A stretch of DNA of 64,000 nt from AP-15 sp963702685 (GTDB taxonomy: Bacteria; Pseudomonadota; Alphaproteobacteria; ATCC43930; CGMCC-115725), in NCBI GenBank assembly GCA_963702685.1, contig CAVPDQ010000010.1, forward strand, positions 84,153 through 148,152. The letters are read 5' to 3'. Below are positions 15,868-26,267 of this stretch, one piece after another (position 1 is the first letter of the stretch; each line of letters opens with the position of its first letter). The position numbers and the translations under genes are program-made. The notes beneath the pieces were generated by a model that made no database searches, was not told where the DNA came from, and worked only from the letters and a program-made list of their open reading frames with translations.

Positions 15868-17424
15868 CTATGTTTTCAGAGTCATGTCCTCGTAGGATGG
15901 GAAGGCGCTCATCCACACCTCGCCGATCGTATCTTTGGCGATGCGCGGGCCGACGCCCATCAACGCGCGCAGATCGTAGACCGGCGCGTACATGGCCCGG
16001 TCGATCGTCAGCTGCTGGATCTTGTCGAGGATCGCTGCGCGCTTTTTCGCGTCGCGCTCGCCCGCCTGCTCCTTGAACAGCGCGTCGATATCGGGATAGC
16101 CGCCATAGGCGTAGGCGCCCTTGGATTGGATAAAGGATTCGACGCGGGTCGCGGCATTGCCGGCGCTGCCGCTGCCGGTCAGGAACAGCCCGCGCAATTT
16201 GTGCGCCTGCCAATCGGCGTAGAACGCGGCGCGCTCCATCTGCTTCAGCTTGACCCGCACACCGACCGCGTTCAAATCGTTGACCACCGCCTCGGCGACG
16301 GTCGGGAAGCCGGGGATGGCGGCGAACAGGCCGCCGTCGATGCCGTTTGGAAACCCGGCCTCGGCGAGCAATTGCTTGGCCTTTTGCGGATCGTACGGGA
16401 CCGGCTTGACCTGCAATGCGAATTCCATGACCCGCGGCACGATCACCCCGGCCGGCGGGCAGAAGCCCAGGCACGCCGCTTGGTTGATCCCTTCGCGGTC
16501 GAGCGCGTAGTTGACCGCGAGCCGCAGCCGCTTGTCGTGCCACGGCGATTTCGGGTCCCATTGCTCGGTGAACTCGATCCACATGATCGAGGCGTGCTTG
16601 GTCGCCACGACCCTGAGGCCCGGCGTGCTCTTGATGCCGAGCGCATCGACGCCGTCGAGCGCATAGGCCATGTCGGCCTCGCCGCTTTTCAGCATCAGCG
16701 CGCGGGTGGTGGCGTCGGGGACGCTGCGCATGACCAGCGTCTTGATGTGCGGCACGTGCCGCCAATAGCCGGGGAAAGCCTCCAGCACGACCTCGATGCC
16801 GGGCTTGCTGCTGACGAATTTATAGGGGCCGGCGCCGATCGGGGCTTTTTTGAAACCGTCGTCGCCGACTTGCGTCAGGTATTTCTTTGGCACGACGAGC
16901 CCGGCCGCACTGGCCGAGGTGCCGTAAAAGGTCATGAAATCGGGCCACGGATCCTTCAGGTGGAAGCGGATCACGCGCGGATCGACGATCTCGACGCTGC
17001 TGACGTGCTGCTTGAACGCGGTCGCCCCGGCGCCCTTGTACCGGTCATAGCTGAACTTGACGTCGTCGGTCGTCACCGGGTCGCCGTTGTGGAAGGTCAG
17101 CCCCGGCCGCAGCTTGAATTCGTAGGTCAGGCCGTCTTCGCTTGCCTCCCAGGATTCGGCGAGGCTCGGACCCATCTTCTGCCCGGGATAGGGGCGCACC
17201 AGAGCGTCATGGATCGCATATAGCATGCCGAAGGGCGTGATCTGCGGCGGCGCCGTCGACGGGTCGAACCAAGCCGGCGGGATGGTGACGTGCCAGGCGA
17301 TGACGGCCCGGCCCGCCGGTGCCGGGTCGCCGGCGACCGCCGCCGTTGCGTGCAAGACCGGGCCCGCCGCCAGCAGCGACCCGACAAATGTCCGACGCGA
17401 ATACGAGCCAAAATGCGAAGCCAT
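15868..17424 (-). CDS. ABC transporter substrate-binding protein, family 5 (peptide/oligopeptide type)
   Basis: 518 aa periplasmic binding protein. Start at ATG 17424 because the N terminus then carries a twin-arginine-type signal, YSRRTFVGSLLAAGPVLHAT. Family 5 hallmarks: HDALVRPYPGQKMGPSLAES, LRPGLTFHNGDPVTTDDVKF and AVNYALDREGINQA. The ligand is probably a peptide or related amphipathic molecule. No permease or ATPase genes lie next to it, so it is an orphan binding protein here. Convergent with cbpM. Confidence 0.9.
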   Translation of the reverse strand: MASHFGSYSRRTFVGSLLAAGPVLHATAAVAGDPAPAGRAVIAWHVTIPPAWFDPSTAPPQITPFGMLYAIHDALVRPYPGQKMGPSLAESWEASEDGLTYEFKLRPGLTFHNGDPVTTDDVKFSYDRYKGAGATAFKQHVSSVEIVDPRVIRFHLKDPWPDFMTFYGTSASAAGLVVPKKYLTQVGDDGFKKAPIGAGPYKFVSSKPGIEVVLEAFPGYWRHVPHIKTLVMRSVPDATTRALMLKSGEADMAYALDGVDALGIKSTPGLRVVATKHASIMWIEFTEQWDPKSPWHDKRLRLAVNYALDREGINQAACLGFCPPAGVIVPRVMEFALQVKPVPYDPQKAKQLLAEAGFPNGIDGGLFAAIPGFPTVAEAVVNDLNAVGVRVKLKQMERAAFYADWQAHKLRGLFLTGSGSAGNAATRVESFIQSKGAYAYGGYPDIDALFKEQAGERDAKKRAAILDKIQQLTIDRAMYAPVYDLRALMGVGPRIAKDTIGEVWMSAFPSYEDMTLKT

Positions 17425-17542
17425 GAAACCCTCTGCCCCTGTGAAGCTACCTAAGCGAGCGGCGGCCGCCGGGCCCCGCCGCGTCAATCCGATTGTCGGC
17501 TATCGCCGCCGCTTTCGGCAACCCGCTTTGGCAGACCGGGCG

Positions 17543-18673
17543 TTATTCGCGCAGGTCCTCGAAGAACTCTTTGACGCGGGCGAAAAAGCCTTCGCTTTCC
17601 GGATGGGTGCGGCGGTTTTCGCCTTCCTTGTCGAATTCGCGCAGCAATTCCTGCTGGCGCTTGGTCAGGTTGACCGGGGTTTCGACGACCGCCTCGATAA
17701 ACATGTCGCCGCGCGCGACCGAGCGCAGCACGGTCATGCCTTTTGACCGCAGCCGGAACTGGCGGCCCGACTGGGTCCCGGCCGGCACGGTGACGCGGGT
17801 GCGGCTGCCCTCGACGGTCGGCACCTCGATGGTGCCGCCGAGTGCGGCGGTGGTGATCGGCAACGGCACCCGGCAATAGATGTTGGCGCCGTCGCGTTGA
17901 AAGATCGGGTGCGGCGCTACGCTGACGAAAATGTAGAGGTCGCCCGCCGTGACGCTGCGCACCCCGACCTCGCCTTCGCCGGCGAGGCGGATGCGGGTGC
18001 CGTCCTCGACGCCGGGCGGGATATTGACCGAGAGCGTCTTTTCGCGCCGGGTGCGGCCCTGGCCGCCGCAGCTGCGGCACGGCTTCTCGATGACGCGCCC
18101 CGCGCCTTGGCAGCCGGTGCAGGTGCGCTCGACCGTGAAAAAGCCTTGCTGCGCCCGAATCCGCCCGCGGCCCTGGCAGCTCGGGCAGGTTACCGGCTTT
18201 GACCCGGCTTCGGCACCGGTGCCGCCGCACGCGTTGCAGGCGACCAGGGTGGCGACGCGAATCGTCGTTTGCTTGCCGCGAAACGCGTCCTCGAGCGAAA
18301 TTTCGAGATTGTAGCGTAGATCATTGCCGCGGCCCTGACCCGGCTGGCCACGCCGGCCGCCGCCCATGAACTCGCCGAACACCTCGTCGAAAATGTCGGC
18401 GAAGCCGCCGCCAAAGTTGAAGTCGGCCGGCCCGCGCCCACCCGTCTGCTCGAATGCGGCGTGGCCAAAGCGGTCATAGGCGGCGCGTTTTTGGTCGTCC
18501 TTGAGGGCGTCGTAGGCCTCGCTGATGTCCTTGAATTTCTGCTCGGCGGTCTTGTCCCCGGAGTTGCGGTCCGGGTGATATTGCATCGCGAGCTTGCGGT
18601 AGGCTCGTTTGAGCTCTTCCGCACTGGCCGATTTGCCGACGCCGAGGGTCTCGTAAAAGTCCTGCTTGGCCAT
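17543..18673 (-). CDS. dnaJ: Chaperone DnaJ
   Basis: 376 aa full-length type I J protein: J domain with QYHPDRN (HPD near 34), Gly-rich region about 75-110, four zinc-ligand repeats (CNACGGTGAEAG, CPSCQGRGRIRA, CTGCQGAGRV, CRSCGGQGRTR), then the C-terminal substrate-binding barrels. Partners DnaK, encoded 100 bp upstream. The spacer contains a long perfect hairpin, so expression may be uncoupled from dnaK. Confidence 0.97.
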   Translation of the reverse strand: MAKQDFYETLGVGKSASAEELKRAYRKLAMQYHPDRNSGDKTAEQKFKDISEAYDALKDDQKRAAYDRFGHAAFEQTGGRGPADFNFGGGFADIFDEVFGEFMGGGRRGQPGQGRGNDLRYNLEISLEDAFRGKQTTIRVATLVACNACGGTGAEAGSKPVTCPSCQGRGRIRAQQGFFTVERTCTGCQGAGRVIEKPCRSCGGQGRTRREKTLSVNIPPGVEDGTRIRLAGEGEVGVRSVTAGDLYIFVSVAPHPIFQRDGANIYCRVPLPITTAALGGTIEVPTVEGSRTRVTVPAGTQSGRQFRLRSKGMTVLRSVARGDMFIEAVVETPVNLTKRQQELLREFDKEGENRRTHPESEGFFARVKEFFEDLRE

Positions 18674-18707
18674 GATCGGGGCGGGTTCGCTGCGAAGGTT
18701 GGCACGC

Positions 18708-18745
18708 GCGCGTCACCCCGGCAGGAATGTGCCGGGGTGACGCGC
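18708..18745. terminator. Long perfect hairpin between dnaK and dnaJ
   Basis: Two 16-bp arms (18708-18723 and 18730-18745; core GCGTCACCCCGGCA) separated by a 6-base loop. There is no T-run on either strand, so it is not a classical terminator. It could be an attenuator, an RNA-processing or stability hairpin lowering dnaJ relative to dnaK, or a repeat unit. Confidence 0.55.
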
Positions 18746-18773
18746 ATCACATTTTGTTTCGCCGCCGGCGAGA

Positions 18774-20729
<1,956 letters not shown>

Positions 20730-20798
20730 AGATGCCTCGTTTCTAAGCAGGACCGGGCGGCCCGGGGAAGCACCGTCCCGATCCCCCGGGAAAGCGGC

Positions 20799-20814
20799 CG
20801 GCTGAGCTCAGCCG
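20799..20814. repeat. 16-bp perfect palindrome in the dnaK leader
   Basis: CGGCTGAGCTCAGCCG, about 10 bp downstream of the predicted transcription start, within a leader that also holds GC-rich inverted segments (20755-20790). It could be an operator, the grpE terminator stem, or a structured 5' UTR element. Confidence 0.5.
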
Positions 20815-20826
20815 ACCGAGTAAACT

Positions 20827-20855
20827 TATATATGCGAGGCCCCAAGCCGCTACAA
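20827..20855 (-). promoter_or_regulatory. Predicted dnaK promoter
   Basis: On the minus strand TTGTAG, 17 bp, TATATA, followed by AAGTTTA. This is the only A/T-rich block between grpE and dnaK. CTTGGGG within the spacer could alternatively act as a sigma32-like -35. No CIRCE inverted repeat (TTAGCACTC/GAGTGCTAA) was seen here. Confidence 0.6.
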
Positions 20856-20885
20856 CGGGCCAGGATCGGCGCGTTCTGTCGGATT

Positions 20886-21446
20886 TCACGCCTGCTTCGC
20901 AACACCGACCATGGCCGGGCGCAACAGGCGGTCGTGCAGCACATAGCCCGGCTGCAGCACTTCGACAATGGTGCCGGCGGGCTCGTCGGCGCGTGCCACC
21001 TCGTAGATCGCCTGGTGGAAATTGTGGTCGAAGCGCTCGCCTTTGGGGTCGATGCGGCGGATGCCGTGGCGTTCGAGCACGCCTAAAAGCTCACGCTCGG
21101 TCGCGGCCACCCCGGCCAACAGGCTGCGCGTCCGCTCGTCGGGGATTTCCGCTTCGGGCAGGCTGTCGAGCGCGCGGCGCAGATTGTCGGCCGCCGACAG
21201 CAAATCCTTGGCGAACGCGCCGATCGCGTATTTTGACGCGTCCTCGCGCTCCCGCTGGGCTCGGCGACGAATGTTCTCGGTCTCGGCGAGGGCGCGCAGC
21301 AGGCGGTCCTTCTGCTCGGCGAACTCGGCTTCGAGCGCCGCGAGCCGCGTCTCGGGCGGTGCGTCGTCGAGACTCTCGACATTGTTGTTGGCGGCTTCTT
21401 CGGCCGGACCGGCCGCCGCTGCCGGATCGTTTCCGGTATCGTTCAT
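20886..21446 (-). CDS. grpE: Nucleotide exchange factor GrpE
   Basis: 186 aa from ATG 21446. Acidic N terminus, long coiled-coil helix (LAALEAEFAEQKDRLLRALA, ENIRRRAQRERED), four-helix part, and the C-terminal beta domain motif FDHNFHQAIYEV ending with LRPAMVGVAK. It releases ADP from DnaK and also acts as a thermosensor. It starts 8 bp after the hrcA stop, so the two are co-transcribed. Confidence 0.96.
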   Translation of the reverse strand: MNDTGNDPAAAAGPAEEAANNNVESLDDAPPETRLAALEAEFAEQKDRLLRALAETENIRRRAQREREDASKYAIGAFAKDLLSAADNLRRALDSLPEAEIPDERTRSLLAGVAATERELLGVLERHGIRRIDPKGERFDHNFHQAIYEVARADEPAGTIVEVLQPGYVLHDRLLRPAMVGVAKQA

Positions 21447-21454
21447 CGATCGTC

Positions 21455-22513
21455 CTATCCGAGAAGGCGCCCGATCATCTTGGCGGTGTAATCGACCATC
21501 GGGATGATCCGGGCATAGTTGATCCGAGTGGGGCCGATGACCCCGATTGCGCCGACGATTTGCTCGCGGCTGTTGTGATACGGGGCGATCACCATCGCGC
21601 AGCCGGTCACCCCGAACAGGCGGTTCTCGGCGCCGATATAGATTTGCACGCCTTCGCCCTGCTTGCTGGCTTCCAGCAGCTTTAGCATCGTTTCGCGGGT
21701 TTCCAGCATCTCGAACAAGGTGCGCAGGCGTTCGAGATCGGCGAGCGCGGTCACGTCTTCGAGCAAATTCGCCTGGCCGCGCACGATCAGGGCGCTGCCC
21801 TGACGATCCCCGGCCCAGCTGGCGAGACCCTCGGCAACGAGCTTCGAGGTCAATTCGTCGAGCTGAGCGCGGCTGCCTTCGATTTCCTCGCCGATCGCTG
21901 CCTGCGCTTCTTCGATGGTCCGGCCGATCAGCCGGGCATTCAAATAATTGCCGGCCGCGACCAGCGTCGCCGGCGGCAACCCCAGCGGGATCTCGATGAC
22001 CCGGTTTTCGACCAGCCCGTCTTCGGTAACCAGAACCACAAGCGCGCGGCCGGGCCCGAGATTGACAAACTCGATATGCTTGAGCGGCCGGTCCTGCTTG
22101 GGGGCGACGACGATCCCGGCGCAATGCGACAGCCCGCTCAACGCGCTCGTCGCCTCTTCCAAGGCTTGCGGCAGGCTCTTGCCGCGGGCGACGCAAAGGC
22201 TTTCGAGGCTGCGCCGCTCGTCCTCGGCGAGGCGGCCGATCTCCAGCAGCCCGTGGACGAAGAGGCGCAGCCCAGCCTCGGTCGGCAGCCGGCCAGCCGA
22301 GGTGTGCGGAGCGAACAAAAGCCCGGCTTCTTCGAGATCGGCCATCACATTGCGGATCGTCGCCGGCGACAAATTCTGGCCGAGGCGGCGCGACAGGGTG
22401 CGCGAGCCGATCGGCTCGCCGGTCGCGACATAGCCGTCGACGATCAGCCGAAATATCTCTCGGCTGCGCTCGTTGAGCTCGTAGAGGGGCGTGGGTGCGA
22501 TCGGTCCGGCCAT
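21455..22513 (-). CDS. hrcA: Heat-inducible transcription repressor HrcA
   Basis: 352 aa; ATG 22513 preferred to the TTG two codons upstream. N-terminal winged helix: ERSREIFRLIVDGYVATGEP, IGSRTLSRR, LSPATIRNVMADLEEAGLL, PHTSAGRLPT. The rest is the dimerisation and insert domain typical of HrcA (GAENRLFGVTGCAMVIAPY, IGVIGPTRINYARIIPMVDY). HrcA binds CIRCE operators at groESL and other heat-shock genes; none was recognised in this window, so its targets are elsewhere. Confidence 0.96.
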   Translation of the reverse strand: MAGPIAPTPLYELNERSREIFRLIVDGYVATGEPIGSRTLSRRLGQNLSPATIRNVMADLEEAGLLFAPHTSAGRLPTEAGLRLFVHGLLEIGRLAEDERRSLESLCVARGKSLPQALEEATSALSGLSHCAGIVVAPKQDRPLKHIEFVNLGPGRALVVLVTEDGLVENRVIEIPLGLPPATLVAAGNYLNARLIGRTIEEAQAAIGEEIEGSRAQLDELTSKLVAEGLASWAGDRQGSALIVRGQANLLEDVTALADLERLRTLFEMLETRETMLKLLEASKQGEGVQIYIGAENRLFGVTGCAMVIAPYHNSREQIVGAIGVIGPTRINYARIIPMVDYTAKMIGRLLG

Positions 22514-22569
22514 TGCCAAGCTGCGTCGGACGAACCGGTCCGGCGCTGGCGAAATTTGGGGGCGCCATG

Positions 22570-22614
22570 GGCGGGCGTCAACTCGGCGGGCGTCAACTCG
22601 GCGGGCGTCAACTC
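22570..22614. repeat. Three perfect 15-bp tandem repeats upstream of hrcA
   Basis: GGCGGGCGTCAACTC repeated three times without a gap, then a partial GGCGGG. Located 57-101 bp upstream of the hrcA start and just after the next gene's stop. As a short perfect minisatellite it could vary in copy number between strains and alter promoter spacing. Confidence 0.85.
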
Positions 22615-22642
22615 GGCGGGCGGCCCGCCCGCAGTCATGACG

Positions 22643-23113
22643 CTACGGCGTCTGCTTGAAGGTCGCGGTGAAGGTCTGGCCTTTGGGCGTCGTCAACCGC
22701 CCGTCGAGATCGACGATCCCCGGGCGAAACGCGAACTGGCTGCCGTCGGAATTCTGAAACACTAGCTCGCCGCCGCGGACGACGCCGGTGCCGTGCAGCA
22801 CGCCGCTCGGCCCCGCGGCATTCGATCCGAGCGGACCATAAACGTAGATGATCGAGGCGGTGGCGTCGGGCCGCACGTCCTCGACAATCAGCGCGGCGCA
22901 GGCCTGGGCGTTCCATGCCGCGTCGCTCCAAACTCCGACGAAGCGGCCAAAGCGCGCCGGAACCTGCGTCTTGTCCGCCAGCTTGTAGGTGACGCTCTGC
23001 TCGCAGAACACACGGCCCGCCGGCGCCTCGTCCGAAGGCGGCGGCGTTTGTGCCGCGGCGGCGGCGGCGGCAAGCAGCAACGTGCCCGAAAGCACGACCG
23101 GCAGGCGAGCCAC
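22643..23113 (-). CDS. Secreted hypothetical protein
   Basis: 156 aa starting at GTG 23113, 17 bp after the aldolase stop. Signal peptide: ARLPVVLSGTLLLAAAAAAA. The mature part has two Cys (VFCEQS, AQACAAL) and a beta-rich pattern (IIYVYGPLG, GGELVFQNSDGSQFAFR, QTFTATFKQ) resembling small periplasmic beta proteins. Family not recognised. Probably expressed with the aldolase. Confidence 0.65.
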   Translation of the reverse strand: MARLPVVLSGTLLLAAAAAAAQTPPPSDEAPAGRVFCEQSVTYKLADKTQVPARFGRFVGVWSDAAWNAQACAALIVEDVRPDATASIIYVYGPLGSNAAGPSGVLHGTGVVRGGELVFQNSDGSQFAFRPGIVDLDGRLTTPKGQTFTATFKQTP

Positions 23114-23130
23114 CGCGCGGGCCGACGGCG

Positions 23131-23925
23131 CTAGAGCGGCACTTCGCGCAGCCGCCTCACATCGGCGCGGCCGGCGCTGAGGATATAGCCGACATCGGAG
23201 CCGCCGGTCAGGTAGCGCACGCCGATGCCGAAGAGCCAGCTCTGAAATTCGAAATCCTCGCGCACACCGCCGACCCCCATCGCCTTGCCATGCGTCTTTG
23301 CCGCTTTTGCGACGGTCGCGAACGCGGTGCGCATGCGCTCGCTTTTGTACTGGCCGGGAATGCCCATTTCGGTCGACAGGTCGCTGGCGCCGATATGCAA
23401 CACGTCGATCCCCTCGACCGCGGCGATGGCGTCGGCATTGGCCACCGCCTCCGGCGTCTCGATCATCGCCATCAGCAGCGTCTCGTCGTTCAGGATTCGG
23501 CACACCTGCGCCTGCGGTTTTGCCGCATAGCCGAGCGCCGGGCCGCTGCCGAACGCCGAGCGGTGGCCGAGCGGGGCGTAGAGGCAAGCGGCGACGACGG
23601 CGCGTGCCTCGGCCGCATTATTGACATGCGGCACCATGACCCCTTGGGCGCCGCTGTCGAGGATGCGGGTGGCGTCATGCGGGTCGTGCGAGCTGACGCG
23701 GGCGATCGGCGTTATGCCGACGGCGAGCGCGGCAATCGAGACGGCCGCGGCGGTCTCGAGCGAGGTCGGGTTGTGCTCGAGATCGATATAGACCGCATCG
23801 AAGCCGCAGGCCGCAGCGATCAATGCGATGTTCGGGGTGCGCATCTGGTTCACCCCCATGCACAGCACGAGCTCGCCGGCGGCAAGCTTTTTCTTGGCGA
23901 TGTTTTCACCGATCGCGTTGGGCAT
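23131..23925 (-). CDS. HpcH/HpaI aldolase family protein
   Basis: 264 aa class II (divalent-metal) aldolase barrel, related to 2-dehydro-3-deoxyglucarate and 4-hydroxy-2-oxoheptanedioate aldolases. Motifs: YIDLEHNPTS near 47, ARVSSHDPHDATRILDSGAQ and GVMVPHVNNAAEA, then MIETPEAVANADAIAA with the metal-ligand Glu, and LHIGASDLSTEMG with the ligand Asp. It cleaves or forms a C-C bond with pyruvate; the natural substrate is not evident. Divergent from the Cache-sensor gene. Confidence 0.85.
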   Translation of the reverse strand: MPNAIGENIAKKKLAAGELVLCMGVNQMRTPNIALIAAACGFDAVYIDLEHNPTSLETAAAVSIAALAVGITPIARVSSHDPHDATRILDSGAQGVMVPHVNNAAEARAVVAACLYAPLGHRSAFGSGPALGYAAKPQAQVCRILNDETLLMAMIETPEAVANADAIAAVEGIDVLHIGASDLSTEMGIPGQYKSERMRTAFATVAKAAKTHGKAMGVGGVREDFEFQSWLFGIGVRYLTGGSDVGYILSAGRADVRRLREVPL

Positions 23926-24079
23926 GGTTGCAAATCTCCGTCTTCAATTGCCGCGGCCGCGCAGCATCGCCTCAGCGGACGCCGGGGACAAGCCGATCTC
24001 GCCGCCGCGCTCCGCCTGGACAGCTTTTAGGACGGCCCGCTATCCTCGACCGAGCAGCGTCGTGGAAAGAGGTGAGGCC

Positions 24080-25327
24080 GTGACCGATACGCCGGGCCAT
24101 CCACGTCCTCGACCCCGGTCCGCCGGCCGCAGGGTGCAGCATCGTTTGTGGCCCACCTATCTCGGCATTACCGGGCTTTTGCTGTTCATGCTGGTCGCGC
24201 TGGCGGGCGGCATCGTGTGGTACAACACCAAGAAATCCAACGAGCTGGCGATCGCGGCGGCGCATCGCCTGATGCAGGAGGTCGAGGACAAGATCATCGA
24301 CCGCATCAAGCTCCTCTACGACCCGATGTACGCGATTGTCGGCATCGCTTCGCTGGCGCCGATGCTGACGTCGCCCGAAACGAGCAGCAATTCGCGGGCG
24401 ATGGAGCTCGTGCTCCGGGCGTTGCGGATTTATCCGCAAATTCAATCGCTTTATGTCGGTTTCGACAACGGCGAGTTCTACATGGTGACCCATATCACCG
24501 GGGAAAAAAGCGAGGATTTGCGAGCCGTGCTGCGCGCACCTCACGACGCGGTCTTTGCCGTCGAAACGATCGGCCTCGGCGCCAAAAACGAGCGCAGCGC
24601 GCGCTGGACCTTTCTTTCCCAGGACGGCGCCGTCGTCGGTCACCGCGATCCGGAGGCGACGGATTTCGACCCGCGCGCCCGTCCCTGGTACGGCGCTGCA
24701 AAGCGCAGCGACATCGTCGAAGAGAGCGATCTGTACGTCTTCGCCACGAGCGGCGAGCCGGGCTTTACGCTGAGCCGCAGCTTCAAAGGCCCTCCGGCCG
24801 GGGTGATGGGGGCCGACCTCGCGGCGATCGATCTCGCCTACTTTCTGCGCAGCCAGCGGATCACGCCGGAGAGCGCCGCTTTCATCTTCACCAAGACCGG
24901 CGAGGTCGTCGCCGTGCCCAACCCGGCACCGTTGAGAAAGACCATAGGAGCCAAGGACGGCAAAGCAAAATTGCCAAAAGTCGCCGATTTGAACGATCCG
25001 GTGATCAAAGGCTTTATTTCGGCGTATCAGGACCAAAACGGCGAGGGCACGACCGGCACTCGCATCTACGAGGTCGGCGGCCGCACCTATATCGGGCGGG
25101 TCGTCGCGATCCCGCCGCGCTATGGCCGCAACCAGCTGTTGGCGATGATGGTGCCGGTGGACGAGATCGAGCGGCCGATCACCGATGCGCGGAACGAAAC
25201 GCTGCTCTACTCGCTCGCGTTCCTGGTCTTTTCGGTGCCGCTTTACCTGACCCTCGTCGTCGCCTGGATCGACCGGCGCCTCGGCCGCCACCACGGGCCC
25301 AGGCTGCCGTTCCGCGACGACGAATAA
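24080..25327 (+). CDS. Membrane Cache-domain sensor without output domain
   Basis: 415 aa from GTG 24080, chosen for the GGAAAGAGGTGAGG ribosome site. One membrane segment at about 28-48 (YLGITGLLLFMLVALAGGIV), a long periplasmic double-Cache domain (DFDPRARPWYGAAK is its hallmark Y-box; later EGTTGTRIYEVGGRTYIGRV), a second segment near 380-400 (LLYSLAFLVFSVPLYLTLVV), then only about 15 cytoplasmic residues. Relatives normally carry HAMP plus a cyclase or kinase. None is fused here, so it may sense a ligand and signal through a partner, or be a truncated receptor. Confidence 0.72.
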   Translation: MTDTPGHPRPRPRSAGRRVQHRLWPTYLGITGLLLFMLVALAGGIVWYNTKKSNELAIAAAHRLMQEVEDKIIDRIKLLYDPMYAIVGIASLAPMLTSPETSSNSRAMELVLRALRIYPQIQSLYVGFDNGEFYMVTHITGEKSEDLRAVLRAPHDAVFAVETIGLGAKNERSARWTFLSQDGAVVGHRDPEATDFDPRARPWYGAAKRSDIVEESDLYVFATSGEPGFTLSRSFKGPPAGVMGADLAAIDLAYFLRSQRITPESAAFIFTKTGEVVAVPNPAPLRKTIGAKDGKAKLPKVADLNDPVIKGFISAYQDQNGEGTTGTRIYEVGGRTYIGRVVAIPPRYGRNQLLAMMVPVDEIERPITDARNETLLYSLAFLVFSVPLYLTLVVAWIDRRLGRHHGPRLPFRDDE

Positions 25328-25331
25328 AGCC

Positions 25332-26096
25332 TCAGGCGATCCTGGTCTCCTCGATGACGGTGGTGTCGACCGTGACCACCTCGTCGTGGTAGAGCCAGCG
25401 GGTGAAAAACCCGGCGATCAACGCGCCGATGATCGGGGCCAGCCAGAACAGCCAGAGCTGGCTGAAATAGCCGCCGTTCCCTGCAAACATAGCAAGGAGC
25501 GCCGGGCCGGTGCTGCGGGCCGGGTTGACCGAGGTGTTGGTGACCGGGATCATGACCAGATGGATCAGGGTCAGGCACAGCCCGATCGGGATGCCGGCAA
25601 ACCCGACCGCGGCACCCTTCGAGGTCGAGCCGATGATGACGAAGACAAAAAAGAATGTCGCGACGACCTCGCCGACAAAACAGGCGCCCAAGCCGTACTT
25701 GCCGGGGCTGAGAGCGCCATAGCCGTTGGACGCGAAGCCGCCGGCGATCCAGCCGGGCTGGCCCGACGCAATATAAAAGAGCACGCCGGCGGCGATGATC
25801 GCGCCGATCACCTGGGCGACGATGTAAGGCAGAACGTCGGCGCCCTTGAACCGTCCGCCGGCCCACAGGCCCACCGTCACCGCCGAGTTGAAATGGCCGC
25901 CCGAGATGTGCCCGACCGCATAAGCCATCGTCAGCACGGTCAGGCCGAAGGCAAAGGCGACGCCGAGAAAACCGACGCCGAGCGATGTCCCGGGTGGCCC
26001 CAGAAACCCGGCGGCGAGCACGGCGGTCCCGCAGCCGCCAAAGACCAGCCAAAACGTGCCGAACAATTCGGCGGCGGCACGGCGTGTCATATCCAT
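25332..26096 (-). CDS. aqpZ: Aquaporin Z-type water channel
   Basis: 254 aa MIP-family channel with six membrane segments. N-terminal AAAELFGTFWLVFGGCG is typical. The second half-helix motif is canonical (NTSVNPARSTGPAL). The first reads HISGGHFNSAVTVG, so the usual Asn-Pro-Ala is Asn-Ser-Ala. ATG 26096 begins MDMTRRAAAE. The C terminus carries an acidic tail (HDEVVTVDTTVIEE). Convergent with the Cache sensor, only 4 bp apart. Confidence 0.92.
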   Translation of the reverse strand: MDMTRRAAAELFGTFWLVFGGCGTAVLAAGFLGPPGTSLGVGFLGVAFAFGLTVLTMAYAVGHISGGHFNSAVTVGLWAGGRFKGADVLPYIVAQVIGAIIAAGVLFYIASGQPGWIAGGFASNGYGALSPGKYGLGACFVGEVVATFFFVFVIIGSTSKGAAVGFAGIPIGLCLTLIHLVMIPVTNTSVNPARSTGPALLAMFAGNGGYFSQLWLFWLAPIIGALIAGFFTRWLYHDEVVTVDTTVIEETRIA

Positions 26097-26267
26097 GCTG
26101 TTCCTCCCGCTCGAGCTGAACCCGCGCCAGCAAGCTTCGGCGCAAAATGCTGCACAGGGCCAGCTTGCACGCAACCGACGATTTCAACAACCCAGCCATC
26201 GGCGGTCGATGCATCGTCTTATCGACTATTTGAATCAGTTAGATGACGGCTTTCGCTTGGGTTCGCC

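Noticed and set aside
22514..22640. CIRCE operator upstream of hrcA
   Set aside because: No TTAGCACTC/GAGTGCTAA-like inverted repeat is present; only the 15-bp tandem repeats.
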